Of a DNA stretch of 64,000 nucleotides, positions 45,349-52,800 are shown piece after piece. Position 1 is the stretch's first letter; the number at the start of each line of letters is the position of its first letter. A program made the translations under genes and the position numbers. The stretch is taken from contig JAGVJJ010000013.1 in assembly GCA_020051175.1 (NCBI GenBank), forward strand, positions 1 to 64,000. Reading direction: 5' to 3'. The stretch is from Bacteroidia bacterium (GTDB taxonomy: Bacteria; Bacteroidota; Bacteroidia; 2-12-FULL-35-15). The notes beneath the pieces are model-generated. The model made no database searches. It saw nothing but the letters and a program-made list of their open reading frames with translations, and was not told the DNA's origin.

Positions 45349-46695
45349 CTATATAATTTCAAAATATCGTTTCATCTCCCAATCCGTAACCACTTTACTG
45401 AACTGCCTCCACTCCCACTCGCGTGTTTTTGTAAAATGTTCCACAAATTTGTCTCCAAACAACTCTTTCGCTACATCTGAGTTTTTCATGGCTTGGGTAG
45501 CATTCCAAAGATTAGAAGGCAATACCCCATGCGATATATCACGATAGCCGTTACCAACGGTAGCATCCTGCAATTTCAATTTATTTTTAATCCCATACAA
45601 TCCGCTTGCAAGGCAGGCAGCCATTGCCAAATATGGATTTGAGTCAGAGCCCACTACGCGTGTTTCCAGTCGTGCAGATTTAGGACTTAAGGGCAATGAA
45701 CGCAAGGCAACGGTTCTGTTATCTACTGCCCAGGTAAGTGTTGTAGGTGCCCAGGCACCCTCTACTAAACGCTTATAAGAGTTGATTGTTGGAGCGAACA
45801 TCGGTAATATATACGGCAAACAATACAACTGTCCAGCTACATAGCTTTTGAATAGATCGCTCATTTTATTTTTATCCTTCTCAGAATAAAATAAATTGGT
45901 TTTGCTGCTTTTATCCCACAGGCTTTGGTGCACGTGTCCGCTGCACCCCGGTAGGTTCTCATTCCATTTTGCCATAAAGGTAGCCATAATACCATGTTTA
46001 TAGGCAATTTCTTTCACACTCGTCTTGAATAGTACTGCACGGTCAGCTGCCTCTAAAATAGAAGAATAGGTAATTGCCGCTTCATATACTCCAGGACCAG
46101 TTTCCGTATGCAAACCTTCCAACGGGATATCAAATTTTTTCAACTGGTCGAACAAGGCAGTAAAAAAATCATTGCGCAAAGTGCTGCGCAGTATAGAATA
46201 CCCAAACATACCCGGACTCAGATGAGTGAGCCCGCTGTGCTTTTTTTCACTCACGCTCTGTGGCGTTTCTTCAAAATTAAACCATTCGAATTCCTGGCTG
46301 AAATAAGGCTTGTATCCTGCTTTTTCAGCTTTGCCAATTACCTGTTGCAATACATTACGCGGACAAACATAAGCTGGCTCATCAATCAGCTCACACAGAA
46401 AAAACGGAATATCGTTTTCCCATGGAATTTTGCGAAACGTAGAAAGCACAAGGCGTGCAGGAGTATCCGGATAACCGGTATGCCAACCCGTAAACTGTAC
46501 ATTGTCGTAGGCAACATCGCTGGAATCCCAACCAAATACCACATCACAAAAGCCAATATTACCGTTCACAACGGACATAAATTTATCCGTACTGATATAT
46601 TTTCCACGTAATATACCATCAATATCAGTAATTGCGAGCTTTACCTTTCCGGATGGATGGTTTTTAACGTAATCGATAATTTGTTTTTCTGTCAT
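45349..46695 (-). CDS. Glutamine-synthetase-like gamma-glutamyl-amine ligase
   Basis: 448 residues. GS beta-grasp (MTEKQIIDYVKNHP, TDIDGILRGKY) and catalytic domain (LEGLHTETGPGVYEAA, PGCSGHVHQSLW, TINSYKRLVEGAWAPT, DNRTVALRS). Residues and context fit the gamma-glutamylpolyamine or gamma-glutamylethanolamide synthetases rather than GlnA. ATP-dependent coupling of glutamate to an amine is the likely reaction, and the amine is inferred from the neighbouring permease. It sits between two GxxExxY genes, both outside its reading frame. Confidence 0.82.
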   Translation of the reverse strand: MTEKQIIDYVKNHPSGKVKLAITDIDGILRGKYISTDKFMSVVNGNIGFCDVVFGWDSSDVAYDNVQFTGWHTGYPDTPARLVLSTFRKIPWENDIPFFLCELIDEPAYVCPRNVLQQVIGKAEKAGYKPYFSQEFEWFNFEETPQSVSEKKHSGLTHLSPGMFGYSILRSTLRNDFFTALFDQLKKFDIPLEGLHTETGPGVYEAAITYSSILEAADRAVLFKTSVKEIAYKHGIMATFMAKWNENLPGCSGHVHQSLWDKSSKTNLFYSEKDKNKMSDLFKSYVAGQLYCLPYILPMFAPTINSYKRLVEGAWAPTTLTWAVDNRTVALRSLPLSPKSARLETRVVGSDSNPYLAMAACLASGLYGIKNKLKLQDATVGNGYRDISHGVLPSNLWNATQAMKNSDVAKELFGDKFVEHFTKTREWEWRQFSKVVTDWEMKRYFEII

Positions 46696-46709
46696 AGCTG
46701 TTTTTTTGT

Positions 46710-47220
46710 TACACGGAGTTTCACTGAGAAGGCACAGAGAAACACGGAGAGTTTACAATTTATAGCGTTTTATTCCATTTTTAAGTAAAGTTACATTGAA
46801 ATTGATAAGCAAACCTGTTGATTTATTTGAAAATTTCATGTAGGTTAGAATTTGAGCTTCGTGCACAGGGTTAAAAGCATCTACTGTTTTCAATTCGACA
46901 ACAATTGCATTTTCAACAAGTATGTCTATTCTGTAGCCACAATCAAGCTTAATATCTTTATAAACAACAGGAACGGGTTTTTGTCTTTCTATAAAAAGAC
47001 CTGCTTTTTGCATTTCAAATGACAAACACTCTTCATAAGCCGACTCCAATAACCCAGGACCAAGAGCCCTGTGTACCTCTATTGCACAGCCTATAACTTT
47101 CTCTGTAATTATATTGGTTTCCATGTTATTGCTCTGTGTAACTCTGTGTCTCCTCATTTTTTTCTCTGTGTAATAATACCTACACAGAGAGCCACAGAGA
47201 AATCACAGAGGTCCGCGGAG
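46710..47220. mobile_element. GxxExxY module 2: gene framed by CACAGAG/CACGGAG repeats
   Basis: Left end TTACACGGAG (46710-46719) with CACTGAGAAGGCACAGAG and CACGGAG following; the inverse CTCTGTGTAA occurs at 47132-47141 and 47164-47173, and further CACAGAG copies at 47181-47220. Same design as module 1 but a different word family and a diverged gene. Confidence 0.55.
46753..47124 (-). CDS. GxxExxY protein 2 (PD-(D/E)XK-like)
   Basis: 123 residues from ATG 47124 (METNIITEKVIGCAIEVH). The frame opens at 47157, but the extra MRRHRVTQSNN is translated repeat sequence. GPGLLESAYEECL carries the motif; YRIDILVENAIVVELKTV has the D...ExK core; AQILTYMKFSNKSTGLLINF closes it. It is about 45 percent identical by eye to protein 1, so the two modules are diverged and not a recent duplication. 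Its gene lies between the ethanolamine-type permease and the ligase. Confidence 0.82.
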   Translation of the reverse strand: METNIITEKVIGCAIEVHRALGPGLLESAYEECLSFEMQKAGLFIERQKPVPVVYKDIKLDCGYRIDILVENAIVVELKTVDAFNPVHEAQILTYMKFSNKSTGLLINFNVTLLKNGIKRYKL

Positions 47221-48531
47221 GTTGTTTTGATAAAATAATTTATATCCTATAAACGCCACCAGCATCAGCAAAAAATAAATCAAAGCAAGCATCCAGTTGT
47301 AATAAGTCATTGCCAGCAAGGACACAACAGCGATAATCAGCGCAAGTACAGGAGATACAGGATAAAACGGAACCTTAAACGGTCGATGCAATTCTGGTTC
47401 TTTTTTACGCAATACAATTAATGAGACCATTGCAATTACGTACAACGTCAATGCCCCAAAAACAGCTATAGTAATGATTTCTGTAGTTTTCCCTGTCAAC
47501 AAAATAAGTATGCCTATGAGCATATTTACAACCAAGGCATTTGCCGGTGTCTGAAATTTCGGGTGCACCTTCCCAATAAACTTGGGAGCATAGCCAATCT
47601 TACCAAATTCCAGCGTAGATCGCCCACCAGCAAGCATAAGGCCATGAAAAGAAGCAACCAAACCAAACAAACCTACAGTAAGCAGCATGTGAAACAACAA
47701 ACTGTTGTCCCCTACAATATTAGCCATAGCCATAGGCAAAGGGGAATCAGAGGTAACCCCGGCAGACTTATAAACAATGGCTTCCCAGCCATTTACTCCT
47801 ATGGCTGCAACAAAAGTAATCACACAAAGCACTACCAATGTGATGATAGCAGAGCCAAAACCTTTTAAAATATCCTTCTGCGGGTTCACCGTTTCTTCAG
47901 CAACATTGGCAACCCCCTCAATACCCAGGAAAAACCAGATAGCAAAAGGAAGTGCGGCAAAAACCCCGGACCAGCCATTCGGCAAGGCATTGCGGGTAAG
48001 ATTTTCTGATTGAAAATGCGGCAAAGTAACGCCCGCAAATATCAGCAACTCCACTACAGCAAGAAAAGTAACAATCAACTCAAATGTTGCAGCCGCCTTT
48101 ACACCATAAATGTTCAACAAAGTAAAAATAACATAGGCTGTAATAGCGACCCAAACAATATCAAGCTGCGGAACAGCAAGGTTAAAATACGCACCTATAG
48201 CAAAAGCAATAGCGGGTGGGGCAAAAACAAATTCGATATTTTGTGCCATTCCGGCAATAAACCCGGCATCTTTGCCAAGCGCACGATCAGCATAATCAAA
48301 CACACCGCCTGCTTTAGGAATAGCACATGCAAGCTCTGAATAAGAAAAGGTAAAGGTTATGTATAAAACAATGATAAACAGTGTAGCTATTGCAAGTCCC
48401 AGGGTTCCACCTTTTTCAAGGCCAAGGTTCCAGCCAAAATACATTCCGGATATAACATAGCCAACACCTAGCCCCCATAACATTAGCGGAGTCAGTGCTT
48501 TTTTTAATCCTTCCTTATTTTGTGCTTCCAT
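47203..48531 (-). CDS. APC-superfamily permease, ethanolamine-permease type
   Basis: 442 residues, 12 predicted membrane segments. LMLWGLGVGYVISGMYFGWN, AIPKAGGVFDYADRALG, AQNIEFVFAPPAIAFAIGAYF and GIEGVANVAEETVNP match the ethanolamine permease group of APC transporters (motifs compared from memory). The C-terminal codons NNLRGPL and the stop are encoded by the CACAGAG repeat of module 2, so the original end was probably replaced. First gene of a minus-strand cluster with the ligase and the Fe-ADH. Confidence 0.8.
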   Translation of the reverse strand: MEAQNKEGLKKALTPLMLWGLGVGYVISGMYFGWNLGLEKGGTLGLAIATLFIIVLYITFTFSYSELACAIPKAGGVFDYADRALGKDAGFIAGMAQNIEFVFAPPAIAFAIGAYFNLAVPQLDIVWVAITAYVIFTLLNIYGVKAAATFELIVTFLAVVELLIFAGVTLPHFQSENLTRNALPNGWSGVFAALPFAIWFFLGIEGVANVAEETVNPQKDILKGFGSAIITLVVLCVITFVAAIGVNGWEAIVYKSAGVTSDSPLPMAMANIVGDNSLLFHMLLTVGLFGLVASFHGLMLAGGRSTLEFGKIGYAPKFIGKVHPKFQTPANALVVNMLIGILILLTGKTTEIITIAVFGALTLYVIAMVSLIVLRKKEPELHRPFKVPFYPVSPVLALIIAVVSLLAMTYYNWMLALIYFLLMLVAFIGYKLFYQNNLRGPL

Positions 48532-48566
48532 AGAGGGATGAATTTAACACATCAATAATACTGAAT

Positions 48567-49010
48567 TTATTCGAAAACAGGTATCTGCTCTAAATATTGA
48601 AATGTGTTTTGTGAATAATCCATCTGGCAACAGAAATGGTCCATTCCATTAGTCACTACAAGGTATTTCACTTTAAAGGCCATATTATAGCGGGCAATCT
48701 GGTCAAACGTATCCTGGGTAATTTTCACCTCAGGTGCTTTGCATTCCACCATCAAATGAGGGGTTCCCAGCCTGTCGTACACCAGGACATCCATGCGTTT
48801 TTGCAGCTGGTTGTATTTCAACCCGGCTTCAACAGCAATGAGGGATGCAGGGAATTTTTTATCCTGGATAAGGTATTGCAGAAAGTTCTGGCGCACCCAT
48901 TCTTCGGGAGTAAGCACTACATATTTTTTCCGGATGGAATCAAAAATATGGGTACGTAAACCCTCTTGCTTCACTTTAAACTGATATGACGGTAAATTCA
49001 GAACCTGCAT
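48567..49010 (-). CDS. HsdR-N-type PD-(D/E)XK domain protein
   Basis: 147 residues. A stand-alone domain like the N-terminus of type I restriction R subunits: QKRMDVLVYDRLGTPHLMVECKAP carries the D...ExK nuclease core. No helicase, HsdM or HsdS is near, so it is not a restriction system. Such small proteins sit beside holA in many Bacteroidota genomes and may be housekeeping nucleases. Confidence 0.78.
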   Translation of the reverse strand: MQVLNLPSYQFKVKQEGLRTHIFDSIRKKYVVLTPEEWVRQNFLQYLIQDKKFPASLIAVEAGLKYNQLQKRMDVLVYDRLGTPHLMVECKAPEVKITQDTFDQIARYNMAFKVKYLVVTNGMDHFCCQMDYSQNTFQYLEQIPVFE

Positions 49011-49158
49011 GGGGAAAGTAAAAATACTGAAAAGCTTTAGAATTAGAAATTGAGATTGAGAATTTATTTGTTTAAACTATACCTTTTCCTGTTCTTAATT
49101 AGTAATTTCGCTTAAAGAAATCCGTTTTCCGAAATGGTTATTTATTACTAAACGATAT

Positions 49159-49932
49159 ATGAAAAGCAAAGAAGAAATTGTAGCCAACTGGCTGCCACGT
49201 TATACAGGTACACCGCTGGAATCATTTGGTAAATACATTATACTTACCAATTTTGGCAAGTATATAAAAATGTTTGCCGACTGGCATGGTGTTGAAATCA
49301 ACGGGTTGGATATGCCAATGCCAAGTGCAACGGCCAAAGACATTACCATTATCAACTTTACTATGGGCAGTGCAAATGCTGCAACTATCATGGATTTGCT
49401 AACCGCCATTGAACCAAAAGCAGTTTTATTCCTTGGTAAATGTGGTGGACTGAAAAAGAAAAACCAGCTGGGAGATTTGATTTTACCGATAGCCGCAATA
49501 CGCGGTGAAGGTACATCCAATGATTATTTTCCACCCGAAGTTCCTGCTCTTCCCGCATTTAGCCTTCAGAAAGCTATTTCCACAACTATTCGTAACCACA
49601 ACAAGGATTACTGGACAGGTACTGTATATACCACCAACCGCAGGGTTTGGGAACACGATGAAGAGTTCAAAGAATATCTTAGAAAGATTCGTGCAATGGG
49701 TATTGATATGGAAACTGCTACTATCTTCTCAGTCGGGTTCCACAACCAGATACCAACAGGGGCATTACTTCTGGTAAGCGACCAGCCCATGATACCAGAA
49801 GGTGTGAAAACCTCTGAAAGCGATAAAAAAGTGACAACAAATTTTGTTGAGGAACATTTAAGAATTGGCATTGACTCTCTGAATGAGCTTATTAACAATG
49901 GTTTGACGGTGAAACATTTGAGGTTCGAGTAA
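49159..49932 (+). CDS. amn: AMP nucleosidase
   Basis: 257 residues. Hydrolyses AMP to adenine and ribose-5-phosphate in purine salvage. Phosphorylase-fold: IINFTMGSANAATIMDLL, FLGKCGGLKKKNQLGDLILP, and the ribose/adenine-binding GIDMETATIFSVGFH and LVSDQPM. This is the short Bacteroidota form; the long N-terminal extension of E. coli Amn is absent. It is divergent from the HsdR-N gene and followed by a TTGGCAACT-type repeat. Confidence 0.9.
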   Translation: MKSKEEIVANWLPRYTGTPLESFGKYIILTNFGKYIKMFADWHGVEINGLDMPMPSATAKDITIINFTMGSANAATIMDLLTAIEPKAVLFLGKCGGLKKKNQLGDLILPIAAIRGEGTSNDYFPPEVPALPAFSLQKAISTTIRNHNKDYWTGTVYTTNRRVWEHDEEFKEYLRKIRAMGIDMETATIFSVGFHNQIPTGALLLVSDQPMIPEGVKTSESDKKVTTNFVEEHLRIGIDSLNELINNGLTVKHLRFE

Positions 49933-49936
49933 AAAA

Positions 49937-49988
49937 TTGGCAATTGGCAGTTCGCAATTTGCAAATTGTCAACTGCTCGCTGCCAACT
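49937..49988. repeat. TTGGCAATTGG/TTGCCAACTG-type repeat cluster
   Basis: ATTGGCAATTGGCAGTTCGC, then a partly inverted CTGCCAACTT end. It is related to the TTGCCAACTG cluster at 7091-7137. Confidence 0.6.
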
Positions 49989-50000
49989 TAATTGATTGAG

Positions 50001-51053
50001 ATGGAATTCAACGACATTATATCAGAATTAAAAAAGAAAGTTTACCGCCAGGTGTATTTCCTTATGGGTGAGGAACCCTATTTTATTGATATGATCTCTG
50101 ATTATATTGAACAGAATGTACTGGACGAATCGGAAAAAGAGTTCAATCAAACTGTCCTTTATGGGCGTGACATCAGTGCTGCAGACGTAATTGCTGCTGC
50201 CAAGCGTTTCCCGATGATGAGTGAATACCAGGTGATTATTGTGAAAGAGGCGCAAAACATCCGGGATTTGGTAGGACGTGACAAAGAAGGTGGTGAAAAA
50301 GAAAAATCAAAAGAAAAAGCCAAACATCCTTTTGAAGCCTATGTTGAGAATCCTCAGAAATCAACCATACTGGTTATTTGCTACAAATACAAAACAATTG
50401 ACAAACGAACCAGCACTGCAAAGGCAATTGATAAAAATGCGGTACTGTTTGATTCAAAAAAAATATACGACAATAAAGTTCCTGACTGGATTAATAATTA
50501 CCTGAAAGGAAAAGAATATCAGATAAGCCCTAAAGCAAGCGCTTTGCTTACCGAATACCTCGGTACCAATCTCAGCAAAATATCCAATGAGCTGGATAAA
50601 CTGATGATTAACCTGCCACCAAAGTCGGAAATTACTATAGAGCACATCCAGACCAACATTGGAATTAGCAAGGATTATAACGTATTCGAACTGCAAACAG
50701 CTATCGGAAAAAAAGAAGTGCTAAAGGCGAACCGTATCATCAACTACTTCGCTGCAAATGAAAAAGACCACCCGATGGTAATGACTATTTCGTCACTTTA
50801 CGGGTACTTCTGTAAACTATTATCTTACCAGTTCTTAACGGATAAGTCTCAAAAGAATGCTGCTTCGGAATTAGGTGTACATCCTTTTTTTGTTGGTGAT
50901 TACGAACGTGCTGCTAAAAACTTTTCCATAGGAAAACTTAAAGCCATCTTTGGTTACCTGCGTGAATATGACTTAAAATCCAAAGGGGTTGACAGGGGCT
51001 CTGCTACAGAAGGGGAATTGCTAAAAGAGCTCGTATTCAAGATATTACACTAA
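50001..51053 (+). CDS. holA: DNA polymerase III delta subunit
   Basis: 350 residues from ATG 50001; a TTG nine bases upstream is weaker. The delta clamp-loader subunit opens the DnaN ring. VYFLMGEEPYFIDMISDYI, FPMMSEYQVIIVKEAQNI and SALLTEYLGTNLSKISNELDKL match HolA/YqeN. It is probably transcribed alone. Its partner dnaN is in the same window but distant. Confidence 0.88.
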   Translation: MEFNDIISELKKKVYRQVYFLMGEEPYFIDMISDYIEQNVLDESEKEFNQTVLYGRDISAADVIAAAKRFPMMSEYQVIIVKEAQNIRDLVGRDKEGGEKEKSKEKAKHPFEAYVENPQKSTILVICYKYKTIDKRTSTAKAIDKNAVLFDSKKIYDNKVPDWINNYLKGKEYQISPKASALLTEYLGTNLSKISNELDKLMINLPPKSEITIEHIQTNIGISKDYNVFELQTAIGKKEVLKANRIINYFAANEKDHPMVMTISSLYGYFCKLLSYQFLTDKSQKNAASELGVHPFFVGDYERAAKNFSIGKLKAIFGYLREYDLKSKGVDRGSATEGELLKELVFKILH

Positions 51054-51158
51054 TATCGCCTATTCCTAATACTGTTCTCTTTGGGTCGAAAATTATTTGG
51101 CAAATTGTTAAATTTTCAAAAAATACCATCTTACGGTTAAACGTATGTTTGAATACAA

Positions 51159-51166
51159 TACATTTG
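51159..51166 (+). promoter_or_regulatory. Possible -7 box of the RND efflux operon
   Basis: TACATTTG, matching TAnnTTTG, 20 bp before the ATG of the small membrane protein. No clear -33 partner. Confidence 0.35.
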
Positions 51167-51186
51167 CTTAAACCATTTTGCCGGGT

Positions 51187-51603
51187 ATGTTAAGGAAAAT
51201 TGCACCTTATACTAAACTTTTACCAGCCTACCTATCAGCACTAATTCTGCTGTTTTCACTGGCTTATATATATACCGGCCAAACTAATCTATCAAAAAAC
51301 ACCCGCTCTCTTTTAAAGCCTGAAAGCCAAAAAGGCAGCGATATTAATAATTCATTCTTTACTGAGAAGAAAGGCAAATCCGCCCTACCCCAAGAATTGC
51401 CTTTAACTATTGAAGAACAGGAAGAAGACACAGATGACGATAAAAATGACGAAGCGATAACACTGGGCTGGAATTCTAACGGACAAAAATATATACCGCA
51501 ACTTTCCACAATCGTATACTTTAACAACTTCACCGATTGTCCACAGCCCTTATCTATACCGTTGTACATCTTATTCCATTCCTGGAAGAATTTTTTAAAT
51601 TAA
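51187..51603 (+). CDS. Small membrane-anchored protein at the head of the efflux operon
   Basis: 138 residues from ATG 51187. One membrane segment (LPAYLSALILLFSLAYIY), then an extracytoplasmic acidic stretch (EEQEEDTDDDKNDE) and a hydrophobic end. No domain recognised. It precedes the fusion-protein gene by about 90 bp on the same strand, and three more genes follow without a terminator. Confidence 0.55.
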   Translation: MLRKIAPYTKLLPAYLSALILLFSLAYIYTGQTNLSKNTRSLLKPESQKGSDINNSFFTEKKGKSALPQELPLTIEEQEEDTDDDKNDEAITLGWNSNGQKYIPQLSTIVYFNNFTDCPQPLSIPLYILFHSWKNFLN

Positions 51604-51694
51604 TTTATTTTCCCATAAAGTAACCCACTTTAAAATTACATTGCCGCAACCCAGCGGCACTTCCAACATTTTATCAATTTTTAAAATCAGGATA

Positions 51695-52777
51695 ATGAAA
51701 AAATTATCAAGCGCCATTTATTTGGCTTTAGTGTTATTCACAACCAGCTGTCATCACGAAGAAGAAGCAAGGGATATGGAAACACAGTATATTGTTACCA
51801 GTCCTTTGAAAAAAGACACCCTTATCAACAAGGAGTATGTGTGCCAAATCCGCTCAATACAGCACATCGATCTGAGAGCCTTGGAAAAAGGTTATTTGCA
51901 AAACATTTATATAGATGAAGGACAGTTCGTCAACGAAGGGCAACTCCTGTTTCAAATCAGGCCACAAATATACCAGGCTGAACTGCAAAGAGCCCAAGCC
52001 GAAACCAGCTTTGCCGAAATCGAATACCAGAATACCAAATCACTTGCCGATAGTAACATTGTATCAAAAAATGAGCTTGCTCTAGCAAAAGCCAAACTTG
52101 ATAAAGCCAAAGCCGAATCAGCCTTGGCCCAGGCCCATCTTGGTTTTACTGAAATAAAGGCCCCTTTTGATGGCATTATTGACCGCTTTCAGGTGCGTTT
52201 GGGAAGTCTGCTCGATGAGGGTGAATTACTTACTTCTCTCTCTGACAACCGCAAAATGTGGGTTTATTTCAATGTTCCAGAATCGGAGTATCTGGATTAT
52301 ATGAGCAAATCAAAATCCGACAGCCTTTTGAAAGTTAGGCTCAATATGGCAAACAACCAACCATTCGAATTCCCCGGAATAGTAGAAACTATTGAAGCCG
52401 ATTTTAATAATGAAACAGGGAATATTGCATTCAGAGCAACCTTTCCGAATCCTAAACGATTGTTACGTCATGGAGAAACTGGCAACATACAAATAAATGT
52501 GCCTTTCAAGAATGCAATAATCATACCTCAGAAAGCCACCTATGAAGTTTTAGAGAAGCGATATGTTTTTGTTGTTGACAAGAACAATGTGGTTCATTCC
52601 CGGGAAATTACAATCGGCTCCGAGCTCCCAGATTTATATATCGTAAAGGAAGGTTTATCTGAAAATGATAAAATACTTCTTGAAGGAATACGCAAAGTGA
52701 AGGACAATGATAAGATAAACTATACATACGAAGCTCCCAACACGGTGTTGCCGAAATTAAAAGTGTATGTTGAATAA
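51695..52777 (+). CDS. RND efflux periplasmic adaptor (membrane fusion protein)
   Basis: 360 residues from the ATG of MKKLSSAIYLAL; lipoprotein with Cys at residue 19 (FTTSCHH). Lipoyl/barrel-sandwich halves around RALEKGYLQNIYIDEGQFVN and APFDGIIDRFQVRLGSLLDEGE, with a coiled-coil hairpin (LQRAQAETSFAEIEYQNTKS). It bridges the inner-membrane pump to the outer-membrane channel. The downstream pump gene starts 23 bp later. Confidence 0.92.
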   Translation: MKKLSSAIYLALVLFTTSCHHEEEARDMETQYIVTSPLKKDTLINKEYVCQIRSIQHIDLRALEKGYLQNIYIDEGQFVNEGQLLFQIRPQIYQAELQRAQAETSFAEIEYQNTKSLADSNIVSKNELALAKAKLDKAKAESALAQAHLGFTEIKAPFDGIIDRFQVRLGSLLDEGELLTSLSDNRKMWVYFNVPESEYLDYMSKSKSDSLLKVRLNMANNQPFEFPGIVETIEADFNNETGNIAFRATFPNPKRLLRHGETGNIQINVPFKNAIIIPQKATYEVLEKRYVFVVDKNNVVHSREITIGSELPDLYIVKEGLSENDKILLEGIRKVKDNDKINYTYEAPNTVLPKLKVYVE

Positions 52778-52800
52778 TATAATTATTTAAACCAAAGAAA

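Noticed and set aside
44801-47220. GxxExxY modules as complete insertion sequences
   Set aside because: The flanks are short-word repeats and no transposase or target duplication could be seen, so they are reported as candidate modules only.
48567-49010. Type I restriction system
   Set aside because: Only a stand-alone N-terminal nuclease domain is present; no methylase, specificity or helicase gene is near.
49937-49988. Small RNA gene between amn and holA
   Set aside because: The short inverted words belong to a dispersed repeat family and there is no promoter or terminator pattern.
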